Positions 43,206-52,114 of a DNA stretch of 64,000 nt are shown here, piece after piece (the stretch's first letter is position 1; the number at the start of each line of letters is the position of its first letter). Source of the DNA: CAYLLT01 sp964384465 (GTDB taxonomy: Bacteria > Planctomycetota > Phycisphaerae > UBA1845 > PWPN01). A program made the translations under genes and the position numbers. The stretch spans positions 14,619 through 78,618 of the forward strand of contig CAYLLT010000011.1 in NCBI GenBank assembly GCA_964384465.1. Direction: 5' to 3'. Under the pieces are notes generated by a model. It saw only the letters and a list, made by a program, of their open reading frames with translations. It searched no databases and was not told where the DNA came from.

Positions 43206-43221
43206 CGTCGATTCTGAGGGA

Positions 43222-43337
43222 TGCGTGAGAAGGTCTTTCAGAGCCGCGCCCGTCCCGTAAGGAAGCTGGACGAAGAGAACCGCTCCCTTACGGTCGCGGC
43301 TCGGATGGGTTCGACCGCTTCTCATCCACCCTCTGAG
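43222..43337. repeat. Intergenic hairpin repeat, copy B
   Basis: It matches 2265-2374 along its length with a few small indels (for example an extra ccgtc) and keeps the hairpin arms. It lies between the convergent cytochrome and superoxide dismutase genes, where it may also end transcription. Confidence 0.7.
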
Positions 43338-43341
43338 GGAG

Positions 43342-44067
43342 CTACGCGGTCAGCCTCATCGCCATCGCCAGACGCTCGCTGACGTTCTCCCAGTTGATGA
43401 CGTTCCAGAATGCTTTGACGTACTCAGGCCGCACGTTCTTGTACTTGAGGTAATAAGCGTGCTCCCACACGTCCAGCACCAGCAGCGGGATGCAGCCGAA
43501 GGCGGCGCCGTTCTGGTGTTTTTCCGCCCCAAGGATGACGAGTCGTTTGCCAATCGGCCCCCACGCGAGGATGCCCCACCCACCACCCTGCACCTGTGTC
43601 GACGCAGCCGAGAAGCGAGCCTGGAACGCCGGGAAGCTGCCGAAGCTCTGTGTGATCTGCTGGGCCAGCGGCCCTTTCGGCTCGCCGCCGCCGTCCTTTT
43701 TCATGTTCGGCCAGAAGATGCTGTGCAGCGCATGGCCGGAGCCGTTGAACGCCGCCGCATCCGTCAGCCCGCGAACTTTGGACAGCGCTTCCTCGCCGCC
43801 CGTCTTGTCCACGTCCGCCAGCTTGACCAGCGCATCGTTCAAACCCTTCACGTAAGCGGCGTGGTGCTTGTCGTGGTGCAGCATCATCGTCTCTTTGTCG
43901 ATGTGCGGCTCGAGGGCGTCATATTCGTACGGCAGCGGCGGCAGCGTGTAGGCCTTCGGGCCGCCCTCCTCGGCCCGGGCCTCATCCGCGCTCAGGCCGA
44001 TCCATCCACCCGCTGCGGCCAGCGTGCCTAACGTTCCGAGCATCTCGCGCCGACTGGGCTGTGACAT
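43342..44067 (-). CDS. Fe/Mn superoxide dismutase, Tat-exported
   Basis: 241 residues. The N-terminus SRREMLGTLGTLAAAGGWIG is a twin-arginine-like signal. The mature enzyme has YTLPPLPYEYDALEPHID with the first metal His, LHHDKHHAAYV, NGSGHALHSIFWPN, GGGWGILAW and the signature DVWEHAYYLKYKN. It converts superoxide to O2 and H2O2, probably in the periplasm. The ribosome-binding site ggagg is at 44077-44081. Fe and Mn types cannot be told apart safely here. Confidence 0.95.
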   Translation of the reverse strand: MSQPSRREMLGTLGTLAAAGGWIGLSADEARAEEGGPKAYTLPPLPYEYDALEPHIDKETMMLHHDKHHAAYVKGLNDALVKLADVDKTGGEEALSKVRGLTDAAAFNGSGHALHSIFWPNMKKDGGGEPKGPLAQQITQSFGSFPAFQARFSAASTQVQGGGWGILAWGPIGKRLVILGAEKHQNGAAFGCIPLLVLDVWEHAYYLKYKNVRPEYVKAFWNVINWENVSERLAMAMRLTA

Positions 44068-44204
44068 GTTGTATACCTCCAGACAGGGGACTCAGATGAT
44101 GGGGGAATGGGTACCCCGCGTCAGCCAAAAAGCCTATCGCGTCGCACCCGCCATCGCAAGGTTTAGCCGCGACCCGAAGGGGAACGCGCCGGGAGGTCCG
44201 GCGT

Positions 44205-46202
44205 TCATTGCTGCCGATACCAGTGACACAGCACCAGCAAGCTCCAAAGAAGCTCCGCATGATCGCTCCGCCGGGCAGCATGTTCAGCATACAGTCGCTC
44301 AGCAGCAGGCGCATCGATGCCGAGATCGCCCAACACGCCCGGCGTAACTGTCGCGTGATACATCTCCCGCAGTTCGCGGCGAAGAAACTCGCCGACCGGC
44401 ACTTCAAACCCCATCTTGCCACGATTCACAATCGCCTCCGGCAGAACGGATCGGAACGCATCCTTGAGAATCCGCTTGCCCGTCGAGCCGGCGATCTTGT
44501 ACTCCGCCGGCAGCCCCGTCACGAAATCGACAATATCGCTCGACAGCAGCGGCACCCGTATCTCCAGGCTGTGATACATGCTCGCGGTATCGACCTTGAA
44601 GAGCATGTCCGCCGGCAGCGTGACCGCCAGGTCGGCGAGCAGGATTTCGGCGAGGGGGTGTGTGAGATAAGTGGAGAGTAGATCACGAGCGGCGCCGCGG
44701 TAGAGACGTTCCAGTGATCCTGACGCACGCGCGGCGCGATCTGGACCCAACAGCGCCGCCGCAGTGCGCTCGTCTAATATCTTCGCCCACGCCAGATGCC
44801 GCGCCATCGCATCCGGCAGCTTCTCAGCGCGGAGGAGTTTCTGAACCTGACGCACCCGATTCAACCATCGTGTCGAACGGGCGGACGGTGCAACCCGGAG
44901 CAGCGGTTCGATCACCGCTTTCCGCAATAATGCGGGGACCTTCTGATACTGTTCGATGTAATGATGGCCCAGATATCGCCAGTAGCCGCCGAAAAGCTCG
45001 TCGCCGCCGTCGCCGCTCAGTGCTACCGTCACGTGCTGGCGCGTGTAGCGGCTCACCAGAGAAGTCGGCAGCAGCGAGCTGTCCGCGAACGGCTCGCCCA
45101 GGTGATTCAGCATCGGCTCGACGACATCGATGATGTCGCGGAAGGTGAGGCGGAACTCGTGATGATCGGTGTGAAAGTGATCCGCGACGAGGCGGGCGTA
45201 ATTCGTCTCATCGTACCGCGGATGATCGGCATAACCGATGCTGAACGTCTTCACGCGTTCGTTCAGTATCTCCGCGCCTCGCGGAGATCGTTTAGCCGCG
45301 AGCGCAGGCGAGCGCGGGGAAAGTGCATCATCGCCGGCGGCAAGACTCGCCACGACAATTGATGAATCCAGTCCGCCGGACAGGAACGCGCCGACCGGCA
45401 CATCGGCGACTGTCTGACGCAGAACAGCGGATTGAATCCGCGCACGGAGCTGATGACACGCTTCTTCATACGCCGGCGGCAAACCGCTGGCGATCGCCTC
45501 TTGAGAATCATCGCGCAGCGGAGACGCGATGTGATGATATCGCCGAGGCTCGCCCGGTCCGTTTGCGTCGAACGGGAGGACATGACCCGGCGGAAGTTTC
45601 CGAATGTGCCGATAGGCGGTGTATGGGTGCGGGATGAAACTGAGGTGCAGATACAGCGCAATGGCGTCGCGATCGATCTCCGTCGGTATCCCCGTCACCC
45701 GGCGAATCGCCGACAGTTCGCTCGCGAAAATCAATCGGTTGTCGTGATACAGATAATAAAGCGGCTTGATGCCGAACGGATCGCGCGACAGATGCCCCGT
45801 TCGGCTGACTGTATCCACGAATGCGAGCGCCCACATCGCATCGAAACGCGCGAGCACTTCGGTCCCCCACGCGATGCACGCATTGAGCACGACTTCGGTA
45901 TCCGATGCCGTTCGCGGCCGCAGCGGCAACTGCTCCCGCAGCTCGCGGAAATTGTACAGCTCTCCGTTATAGCTGACCGCGTACCGCCCCGACGCGTCGA
46001 GCATCGGCTGGTGCGCCTCCGGTGTCGGGTCGATCACCGCCAGCCGCGTGTGGGCCAGGCCCGCGGAGAAGCCGCCGGAATGATACTGCCAGATGCCCGC
46101 GTCATCCGGCCCGCGGTGCCCCAGCGACCCGCAGAACGATTCGAGCACCGCACGCTCGATCGGCCGCCCGCGAAAATCGATAATTCCGGCTATGCCGCAC
46201 AT
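44205..46202 (-). CDS. asnB: Asparagine synthetase (glutamine-hydrolysing)
   Basis: 665 residues. The start at 46202 puts catalytic Cys2 at the N-terminus (MCGIAGIID), required for the glutaminase. SYNGELYNFRELR and LSRDPFGIKPLYY belong to that domain. The synthetase domain has the PPi loop GAFLSGGLDSSIVVASLAAG and VALSGDGGDELFGGY. The segment DDALSPRSPALAAKRSPRGA plus EILNER (about 45255-45333) lies between the PPi loop and VKTFSIGYADHPRY. It is an insertion that looks like a translated palindromic element. Confidence 0.92.
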   Translation of the reverse strand: MCGIAGIIDFRGRPIERAVLESFCGSLGHRGPDDAGIWQYHSGGFSAGLAHTRLAVIDPTPEAHQPMLDASGRYAVSYNGELYNFRELREQLPLRPRTASDTEVVLNACIAWGTEVLARFDAMWALAFVDTVSRTGHLSRDPFGIKPLYYLYHDNRLIFASELSAIRRVTGIPTEIDRDAIALYLHLSFIPHPYTAYRHIRKLPPGHVLPFDANGPGEPRRYHHIASPLRDDSQEAIASGLPPAYEEACHQLRARIQSAVLRQTVADVPVGAFLSGGLDSSIVVASLAAGDDALSPRSPALAAKRSPRGAEILNERVKTFSIGYADHPRYDETNYARLVADHFHTDHHEFRLTFRDIIDVVEPMLNHLGEPFADSSLLPTSLVSRYTRQHVTVALSGDGGDELFGGYWRYLGHHYIEQYQKVPALLRKAVIEPLLRVAPSARSTRWLNRVRQVQKLLRAEKLPDAMARHLAWAKILDERTAAALLGPDRAARASGSLERLYRGAARDLLSTYLTHPLAEILLADLAVTLPADMLFKVDTASMYHSLEIRVPLLSSDIVDFVTGLPAEYKIAGSTGKRILKDAFRSVLPEAIVNRGKMGFEVPVGEFLRRELREMYHATVTPGVLGDLGIDAPAAERLYAEHAARRSDHAELLWSLLVLCHWYRQQ
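45255..45333. repeat. Repeat-derived insertion in asnB
   Basis: The segment contains tctccgcgcctcgcggaga and agccgcgagcgcaggcgagcgcg, two palindromic words that recur between genes in GC-rich planctomycete DNA. Family members usually have only a few residues here between the PPi loop and VKTFS. Confidence 0.55.
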
Positions 46203-46229
46203 GACAAGAGGGGAACATCCAAACCTCAA

Positions 46230-46360
46230 AAAGTCAAAAGATACAACGTAAAAAACCTGTCTTCTCCGTGTCTCCGTGTCTCTCGCCGCGGCGACCGTGC
46301 TACGCCCTGGCGAGAGCCGTTAGGCGTAGCCGGGCCGTGGTGAGCGGTAGGTTCCGCCTT
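46230..46360. other. Intergenic, repeat-like, no gene seen
   Basis: It contains a tctccgtgtctccgtgtctct stretch (about 46263-46283) of the pyrimidine-rich type seen at 58900-58985. It leads into the bamA promoter. Confidence 0.4.
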
Positions 46361-46388
46361 TTGACACCCCGTCCTACGCCCGTATGAT
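46361..46388 (+). promoter_or_regulatory. Sigma-70 promoter of bamA, leaderless or nearly so
   Basis: TTGACA at 46361-46366, a 16-nt spacer and TATGAT at 46383-46388. The expected start of transcription is 0-2 nt before the ATG at 46397. No Shine-Dalgarno is present between the -10 and the ATG. Confidence 0.7.
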
Positions 46389-46396
46389 ACGCGGCC

Positions 46397-48829
46397 ATGG
46401 TGCGGTCGGCGGCGCGTGAGCGTCTGGCGTGGCGGGTGGGGACTGCGCCTCTACGCGCGCCGGCGGTCGCGCAATCAATCCTCTTTCTCTCGCTGGTTTT
46501 TTCACATACCCACGCGCTGCTGGCTCAACCCGCGACGGCACCCGCTCCCGAGGGCGTGCCCGCCGCACCGGCCTCGCCGTTCGACGGCCTGATCGTCCGC
46601 CAGTTGAACATCACCGGTCTCCAGCGGATCGACGAAAGTTACGTCCGCAATCAGGTCCGCACCCGTGCCGGCCAAACCTACTCGCAGGACCAGGTCCAGC
46701 GGGACGTGAGCCGGCTGCTGCGGACGGGACGATTTCTCGATGTCCGGGCCGAGCCGCGGCTCGTCGAGGGGCAGATTGATCTCACTTTTGTCGTGGCGGA
46801 AAAGCCGGAAATCGCATCCATCGAATTCGTCGGGGCCAAAAAGTTCAAGCCGAAGGACCTGCTCGCGGCGCTGTCGTTCGCGATGGGAGACCCGCTGGAT
46901 TTGTACGAGGTCCGCCAGGGCCGCGAAGCCATCGAGCGCCTGTACAAGGAAAAGGGTTACGCCTACGTCGAAGTGACATTCGACGAGGCATTGCTCGAAA
47001 AAGAGCGCCGCGTGGTTTACAGCATCGTCGAGAACCAGCGCGTCCGTGTCCGCAAGATCGTTATCGAGGGCAACACCGCCTACTCCGCTCGCGAACTCAG
47101 GGCACAGATCTCGACCAACACCTGGTTCCCCATTCTCCGCGCCGGCGATTTTGACCCCGATCGCGCCCAGCGCGACGCGGTCCTGCTCCAGCAGTATTAT
47201 CGCGATCGCGGCTTCCTCGACGCCGAGGTGAGTTACTCGCAGGAGTTCCAGGACATCGCCCGCGAAAAGCTCACCATCATTTTCCACGTCAAGGAGGGGA
47301 CCCGCTACACGATCCGTGAAATCCGCTTTGAAGGCCACACTGTGTTCGTGAACGAAGAATTGCAGGGCGCGATGCAGCTCAAACCGGGTGATTACTTCAA
47401 CAACCTCCGGTTGCGAAGCGATGTCGAAAACATCAGGACGAAATACGGGTCCGTCGGCTACATCGAAGCCGCCGTCAATTCCGCCTGGGTGTTCGCGGAA
47501 GAGCCCGGGCAGGTCGTCGTCACGATCAACATCAACGAAGGCGGGCAGTTCGAGATCGGCTGGATCGAGGTCAACGGCAACTTCCGCACGCAGGAAAAAA
47601 CGGTCCGCCGCGAGCTGCGCTTCGAGCCCGAGCAGATTTTCGATGTCACCAAGCTCCGCGATTCGGAGAAGCGCCTGAGCGATACGGGGCTCTTCACCGC
47701 CAACAGCCGCGTCGAGTGGACCGGGACGCAGCCGGACGTTCGCGATGTGCTGGTCACCGTGGAGGAAAATCCAAAGACCAACCAGTTCATCGCCGGCATC
47801 GGCGCCAACAGCGACAGCGGCATCGTCGGCAACATCGTCCTGGAAAACACCAATTTCGACCTGTTCGATCGGCCGCGGAGCTGGGAGGAGTTCTTCAAAG
47901 GCCGCGCCTTCCGCGGGGCCGGCCAGACCATGCGCATCCAACTGGAGCCCGGCACCGAATTCACGCGCTTCCGTGTCGATTTCCGGGAGCCGTATCTGCT
48001 GGATAAGCCCATCGGCTTCGGCACCAGCTTTTATCTATTCGAACGCGGGCGGGACGGCTACGACGAAGAGCGGGCCGGCGGAAATTTCAGCTTCGACAAA
48101 CGATTCGAGCAAGGCCTGCTGAAAGGCTGGACCGGCGAGATCGCATTCCGAACCGATTACGTCCGCGTCGCCAATCGGGAGGCGTTTGCCGCCAAGGACA
48201 TCCGCGACGTGGATGGCGGCAACTACCTGTCCAGCGTCAAATTCTCGTTGCTCCACGACACCACCGACAGTCGGATGCAGCCGAGCACCGGCCATCGCTT
48301 CGAGGCCGCCTACGAGCAGGCCGGCGTCATGGGGGGCGATTTCTTCTACGGCAAGTTGACCTCCGGCGGATCGCGGTATTGGACCCTCGCCGTCGATGAA
48401 CAGGATCGCAAGAGCGTGTTCTCGCTCCGCGCCAACGCCGGTCAGGTCATCGGCGAAGCGCCCGTCTTCGAACGCTTCTACGCCGGCGGCATCGGATCGT
48501 TCCGCGGCTTCGATTTCCGAGGCATCAGCCCGCGACAGGGGCTGCGAAATAATCGCGTCGGCGGCGAGTTCACTTTGCTGACCGGCGCCGAGTATTCCTT
48601 CCCCCTCTACGCGAAAGCGGTTCGCGGCGTGTTCTTCTGCGACATGGGTACCGTCGAACGCGATTTCGGCATCACCTCCTGGCGTGCCGCCGTCGGCGGC
48701 GGAATCCGACTGACCCTCGACATCTTCGGCACCATTCCCATGGAATTCGACCTCGCATTCCCCGTCGCCAAAGACAGCGAAGACGACACCCGCATCTTCA
48801 GCTTCTTCGTCGGCCTGCCGTTCTTCTGA
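46397..48829 (+). CDS. bamA: Outer-membrane protein assembly factor BamA (Omp85)
   Basis: 810 residues. A signal peptide (VAQSILFLSLVFSHTHALLA) and linker are followed by POTRA domains over residues 60-430 (VRQLNITGLQRIDESYVRNQ, VRVRKIVIEGNTAYSAREL, IREIRFEGHTVFVNEELQG, IGWIEVNGNFRTQEKTVRRE). The 16-stranded barrel carries the conserved GGIGSFRGFDFRG, and the protein ends in Phe as outer-membrane proteins do. It inserts beta-barrel proteins into the outer membrane. It begins the envelope cluster. Confidence 0.95.
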   Translation: MVRSAARERLAWRVGTAPLRAPAVAQSILFLSLVFSHTHALLAQPATAPAPEGVPAAPASPFDGLIVRQLNITGLQRIDESYVRNQVRTRAGQTYSQDQVQRDVSRLLRTGRFLDVRAEPRLVEGQIDLTFVVAEKPEIASIEFVGAKKFKPKDLLAALSFAMGDPLDLYEVRQGREAIERLYKEKGYAYVEVTFDEALLEKERRVVYSIVENQRVRVRKIVIEGNTAYSARELRAQISTNTWFPILRAGDFDPDRAQRDAVLLQQYYRDRGFLDAEVSYSQEFQDIAREKLTIIFHVKEGTRYTIREIRFEGHTVFVNEELQGAMQLKPGDYFNNLRLRSDVENIRTKYGSVGYIEAAVNSAWVFAEEPGQVVVTININEGGQFEIGWIEVNGNFRTQEKTVRRELRFEPEQIFDVTKLRDSEKRLSDTGLFTANSRVEWTGTQPDVRDVLVTVEENPKTNQFIAGIGANSDSGIVGNIVLENTNFDLFDRPRSWEEFFKGRAFRGAGQTMRIQLEPGTEFTRFRVDFREPYLLDKPIGFGTSFYLFERGRDGYDEERAGGNFSFDKRFEQGLLKGWTGEIAFRTDYVRVANREAFAAKDIRDVDGGNYLSSVKFSLLHDTTDSRMQPSTGHRFEAAYEQAGVMGGDFFYGKLTSGGSRYWTLAVDEQDRKSVFSLRANAGQVIGEAPVFERFYAGGIGSFRGFDFRGISPRQGLRNNRVGGEFTLLTGAEYSFPLYAKAVRGVFFCDMGTVERDFGITSWRAAVGGGIRLTLDIFGTIPMEFDLAFPVAKDSEDDTRIFSFFVGLPFF

Positions 48830-48834
48830 CAAAA

Positions 48835-48900
48835 GGACCGCGGCAACTTGTTGCCGCACGCTCACAGAACGCTGATTGCGGCAACAAGTTGCCGCGGTCC
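48835..48900. repeat. Perfect 24-bp inverted repeat after bamA
   Basis: ggaccgcggcaacttgttgccgca (48835-48858) is the exact complement of tgcggcaacaagttgccgcggtcc (48877-48900), with an 18-nt loop. Each arm is itself palindromic. It may end or attenuate transcription before ompH. Confidence 0.85.
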
Positions 48901-49024
48901 TCCCTGCACGCCCAATTCGCTTCCGCCTTGCGAACCACCCCCCGTCGCGGTCTAATGGTTCCCTGCGCCGGGCAGGCGCATCGCCTGTTTAATTGCAAAT
49001 TTCTACTCGATAAGGAGTTAATTC

Positions 49025-49672
49025 ATGAAACGGGGCAACGCCTGTTTCGTCCTGATCCTCGTCGGAGCCGTGGGATGGCTGGTTTCCAAGTCCTTCAGCG
49101 CTCCGGGTGCCAACCCCCCGAATCCTTGCAGCTGCATCGCCGTGGTGGATCTGGTCCAGGTGTTCAACGACTTCACGCAGACCAAGGTCGTCAACCGGAA
49201 GATGCTGGAAGTGCGCAAGAAGCTGAGCGAGGAAAAGGACAAGCGCCAGGCCGATATCGACGCCGACAAGACGGCATTGAATGCATTCAACCCCAACACC
49301 GCCGACTGGTTCAAACGCAACCAGGAACTCAAGAAAAAGAGGATTGATTTCACCGTGTGGCAGGAGATGACGCTGGAAGAGCTGGGCGAGCATCACCTCC
49401 GGTGGACAAGGCGGACATACGAGATGCTCATCGACGAGATCGCCGCCACTGCCAAGAAGCACGGCGTACAGCTCGTCGTGACGCGCGAGGAACTCGATAT
49501 GCCGGATACGGCCGACACCAAGACGCAGATGCAGGCCATCACGCAGCAGATTTTTAATCGCAAGGTCGTCTACTCCGATCCTTCGCTCGACCTGAGCGCG
49601 GAGGTACTCGCGAACTTGAACGCCGCCTTCGAGAAAAACGGCGGCGAAAAGGCCATCGACCCGACAAAGTAA
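49025..49672 (+). CDS. Periplasmic chaperone OmpH/Skp-like
   Basis: 215 residues with aaggag upstream. A signal-like N-terminus (CFVLILVGAVGWLVSKSFSA) precedes IAVVDLVQVFNDFTQTKVVN, then the long helical arms (LEVRKKLSEEKDKRQADIDA, NQELKKKRIDFTVWQEM, RRTYEMLIDEIAATAKKHGV) and a beta cap (QLVVTREELDM). The bamA-ompH-lpxD order is conserved in Gram-negative bacteria, which fits a role in carrying outer-membrane proteins. Confidence 0.85.
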   Translation: MKRGNACFVLILVGAVGWLVSKSFSAPGANPPNPCSCIAVVDLVQVFNDFTQTKVVNRKMLEVRKKLSEEKDKRQADIDADKTALNAFNPNTADWFKRNQELKKKRIDFTVWQEMTLEELGEHHLRWTRRTYEMLIDEIAATAKKHGVQLVVTREELDMPDTADTKTQMQAITQQIFNRKVVYSDPSLDLSAEVLANLNAAFEKNGGEKAIDPTK

Positions 49673-49706
49673 AAAGTCGAAAGTCGAAACGTCGAAAGTC
49701 GAAACA
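49671..49706. repeat. Heptamer tcgaaag spacer between ompH and lpxD
   Basis: aaaaagtcgaaagtcgaaacgtcgaaagtcgaaaca, closely similar to the spacer at 25901-25950. Confidence 0.75.
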
Positions 49707-49772
49707 GATTCCAGGTGTGCGTCGTCCACTCTGGTATGGCTGATAGCTGAAAGCTGATCGCTGAGAGCTATT

Positions 49773-50813
49773 TTGAAGAGCTACACATTAGCCGAAATCG
49801 CCAAGTGGGTCGGCGGTATGGTCCGCGGCGACGCCGCGCGGCGCATCTCCGGCGTCGCCGGCGTCGAGGAAGCCGACGGGACGCAGATCACCTGGCTGGC
49901 CCACGAGAAATATGCGCCGAAACTCCGCACTTCTAAAGCGGGAGCCGCCGTCGTGCCCGAACAGTTCGGCGAGACGCCCATGCCCGCCATCCTCAGCGAG
50001 GATCCATCCCTGGCGGTGGCCACGATATTGCAGCGCTTTGCGCCGCCCGTTCCCCGCCCGGCGGCCGGCGTGCATGCGACCGCGATCGTGTCGCCCTCGG
50101 CCAGGCTGGGACGAGAGGTGGCGGTCGGGCCGCACGTGGTGATCGGCGACGACGCCGCCATCGGCGATCGCACCGTGCTCCATGCCAGCATTTTCATCGG
50201 TTCAGAAGTCACCATCGGCCGCGATTGCGAGCTGTGGCCGGGCGTCGTCGTGCGCGAGCGCTGCGTGATCGGCCATCGCGTCATCGTTCATCCCAATACC
50301 ACCATCGGCGCCGACGGCTTCGGCTACCAGTGGATCGCCGGAAAACACGACAAGATCCCCCAGATCGGCACGGTTGAGGTTGAAGACGACGTGGAAATCG
50401 GCGCCAATTGCACCATCGACCGCGCCAAATTCGGCGCCACCCGCATCGGCACGGGCACCAAGATTGATAACCTCGTGCAGATTGCTCATAATGTCCATAT
50501 TGGCCCCCATTGCCTGATTGTCGCCCAGTGCGGCATCGCCGGCAGTTCCCGGCTCGGCCGCGGTGTGGTCATGGGCGGCCAGGCCGGAGTAGGAGATCAT
50601 CTGACTCTGCACGACGGGGCGCGGGTGGCGGGGTGTGCGTGTATCTCCAAGGATGTGCCCGCCGGCATGACCGTCATCGGGATCCCCGCCGTTGAGCGCG
50701 GGCAATTCGTGCGCGAGCGGGCCAAGCTGCGGCGTTTGCCGAATCTGGAAGACCAGCTTCAGGCACTCATCAAACGAGTCGAACGACTTGAGTCTTCAGC
50801 AGACGATCAATAA
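49773..50813 (+). CDS. lpxD: UDP-3-O-acylglucosamine N-acyltransferase
   Basis: 346 residues from a TTG start. The N-terminal LpxD domain (YTLAEIAKWVGGMVRGDAA, ITWLAHEKYAPKLRTSKAGA) leads into a left-handed parallel beta helix of hexapeptides (VSPSARLGREVAVGPHVVIG, NTTIGADGFGYQ, IGTKIDNLVQIAHNVHIG) with the catalytic-loop His in AHNVHIG, then a C-terminal helix. It N-acylates the deacetylated UDP-GlcN in lipid A synthesis. Its end overlaps the lpxC-fabZ start by 26 nt. Confidence 0.95.
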   Translation: MKSYTLAEIAKWVGGMVRGDAARRISGVAGVEEADGTQITWLAHEKYAPKLRTSKAGAAVVPEQFGETPMPAILSEDPSLAVATILQRFAPPVPRPAAGVHATAIVSPSARLGREVAVGPHVVIGDDAAIGDRTVLHASIFIGSEVTIGRDCELWPGVVVRERCVIGHRVIVHPNTTIGADGFGYQWIAGKHDKIPQIGTVEVEDDVEIGANCTIDRAKFGATRIGTGTKIDNLVQIAHNVHIGPHCLIVAQCGIAGSSRLGRGVVMGGQAGVGDHLTLHDGARVAGCACISKDVPAGMTVIGIPAVERGQFVRERAKLRRLPNLEDQLQALIKRVERLESSADDQ

Positions 50814-52104
50814 CCCGGTGGAGTTGACCGGTCGAGGACTATTCACCGGCGAGCCGTCGGTGATGCGCTTCGTGCCCGCGCCCGTCGATACCGGCGTGGT
50901 GTTCGTCCGCGACGATCAGAACCCGCCCATCCGCATCCCCGCCCGCGTCGAAAACGTCGCCAAGCGCCTCCGCCGCACCTCGATCCGCAATGGTACCGTA
51001 CAGATCGAGACCATCGAGCACTGCATGTCCGCGCTCGCGGGCCTCGGCCTCGACAACATGGTCGTCGAGCTGAACGCCAACGAAGTGCCGGCCATGGACG
51101 GCAGCTCGCAGGCCTTCGTCGATAAGTTGAAAGAAGCCGGGATCGTCCCGCTCGATAAACCGCGCGAGATCTTCCGTATTCCCGAGCTGGTGCGTGTCGC
51201 CGACGGGCCCAGCTACGTGATGGCCACGCCGGCCAGCGACGACGAGGATGCGCTCGAGATCATCTACGACCTCAACTACGGCGAGAGCGGCCCCATCGGC
51301 CAGCAGATATACAAGATTCGCCTGACACCCGAGAATTTCGAACAGCAGATCGCCTCGGCCCGCACTTTCGTCCTCAGTCAGGAGGCCGAGCAGTTCCGCG
51401 CCGCCGGTCTCGGAACGCACCTGTCCTACCAGGATATTCTGGTATTCGGCGAGGACGGCCCCATCGAGAACACGCTCCGCTTCCCCGACGAATGCGTCCG
51501 CCACAAGATCCTCGACCTCATCGGCGATCTGTTCCTGTTCGGCCGGTTCCTCGCGGGCCATATTTACGCCCGGCAATCCGGCCATGCCCTCAATCACGAG
51601 CTGGTCCGTCGCCTCTGCGAGCTTCAGCAGGCCGCCGATCTCAAGCTGCGGCTGAACGCCGAACCGGTGTTCGACATCCGCCAGATCCAAAGAATTCTTC
51701 CGCACCGCTTTCCCTTCCTGATGGTGGATCGGGTGATCAAGCTCGAAGTCGGCAAGCACGCGGTCGGCGTCAAAAACGTCACCGCCAACGAGGAGTTCTT
51801 CGCCGGCCACTATCCGGGTCAGCCGATCATGCCCGGCGTGCTGATCATCGAAGCCATGGCCCAGCTCGGCGGTCTGCTGCTCTCGCGCGAGCTGGAGCAC
51901 ACGGGAAAGGTCGCCGTGCTGCTCAGCCTCGATCGCGTGAAGTTCCGCCGGCCGGTCGTCCCCGGCGATCAGTTGATCCTGGAGGCATTCTCCCGCCGGA
52001 TGAAATCGCGGACCGGCCACGTATTCTGTAGTGCCCACGTGGGAGACGCGCTGGTGGCTGAGGCGGACATTAAGTTTATGATGGTCGATGCTGACCCACT
52101 CTGA
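50788..52104 (+). CDS. lpxC: Fused LpxC deacetylase and FabZ dehydratase
   Basis: 438 residues from a TTG at 50788 inside the end of lpxD. The LpxC half (1-285) has zinc ligands H78 (ETIEHCMSAL), H239 and D243 (RHKILDLIGD), and catalytic E77, D247 and H266 (SGHALNH). The usual GVGLH near the N-terminus is GRGLF, so the His is Phe. The FabZ half (about 298-438) has LPHRFPFLMVDRVI, catalytic H341 (FAGHYPGQPIMPG) and E355. It combines the committed step of lipid A synthesis with 3-hydroxyacyl-ACP dehydration. Fusions of this kind are known in Bacteroidota. Confidence 0.95.
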   Translation: MSLQQTINNPVELTGRGLFTGEPSVMRFVPAPVDTGVVFVRDDQNPPIRIPARVENVAKRLRRTSIRNGTVQIETIEHCMSALAGLGLDNMVVELNANEVPAMDGSSQAFVDKLKEAGIVPLDKPREIFRIPELVRVADGPSYVMATPASDDEDALEIIYDLNYGESGPIGQQIYKIRLTPENFEQQIASARTFVLSQEAEQFRAAGLGTHLSYQDILVFGEDGPIENTLRFPDECVRHKILDLIGDLFLFGRFLAGHIYARQSGHALNHELVRRLCELQQAADLKLRLNAEPVFDIRQIQRILPHRFPFLMVDRVIKLEVGKHAVGVKNVTANEEFFAGHYPGQPIMPGVLIIEAMAQLGGLLLSRELEHTGKVAVLLSLDRVKFRRPVVPGDQLILEAFSRRMKSRTGHVFCSAHVGDALVAEADIKFMMVDADPL

Positions 52105-52114
52105 TACGCCAAAT

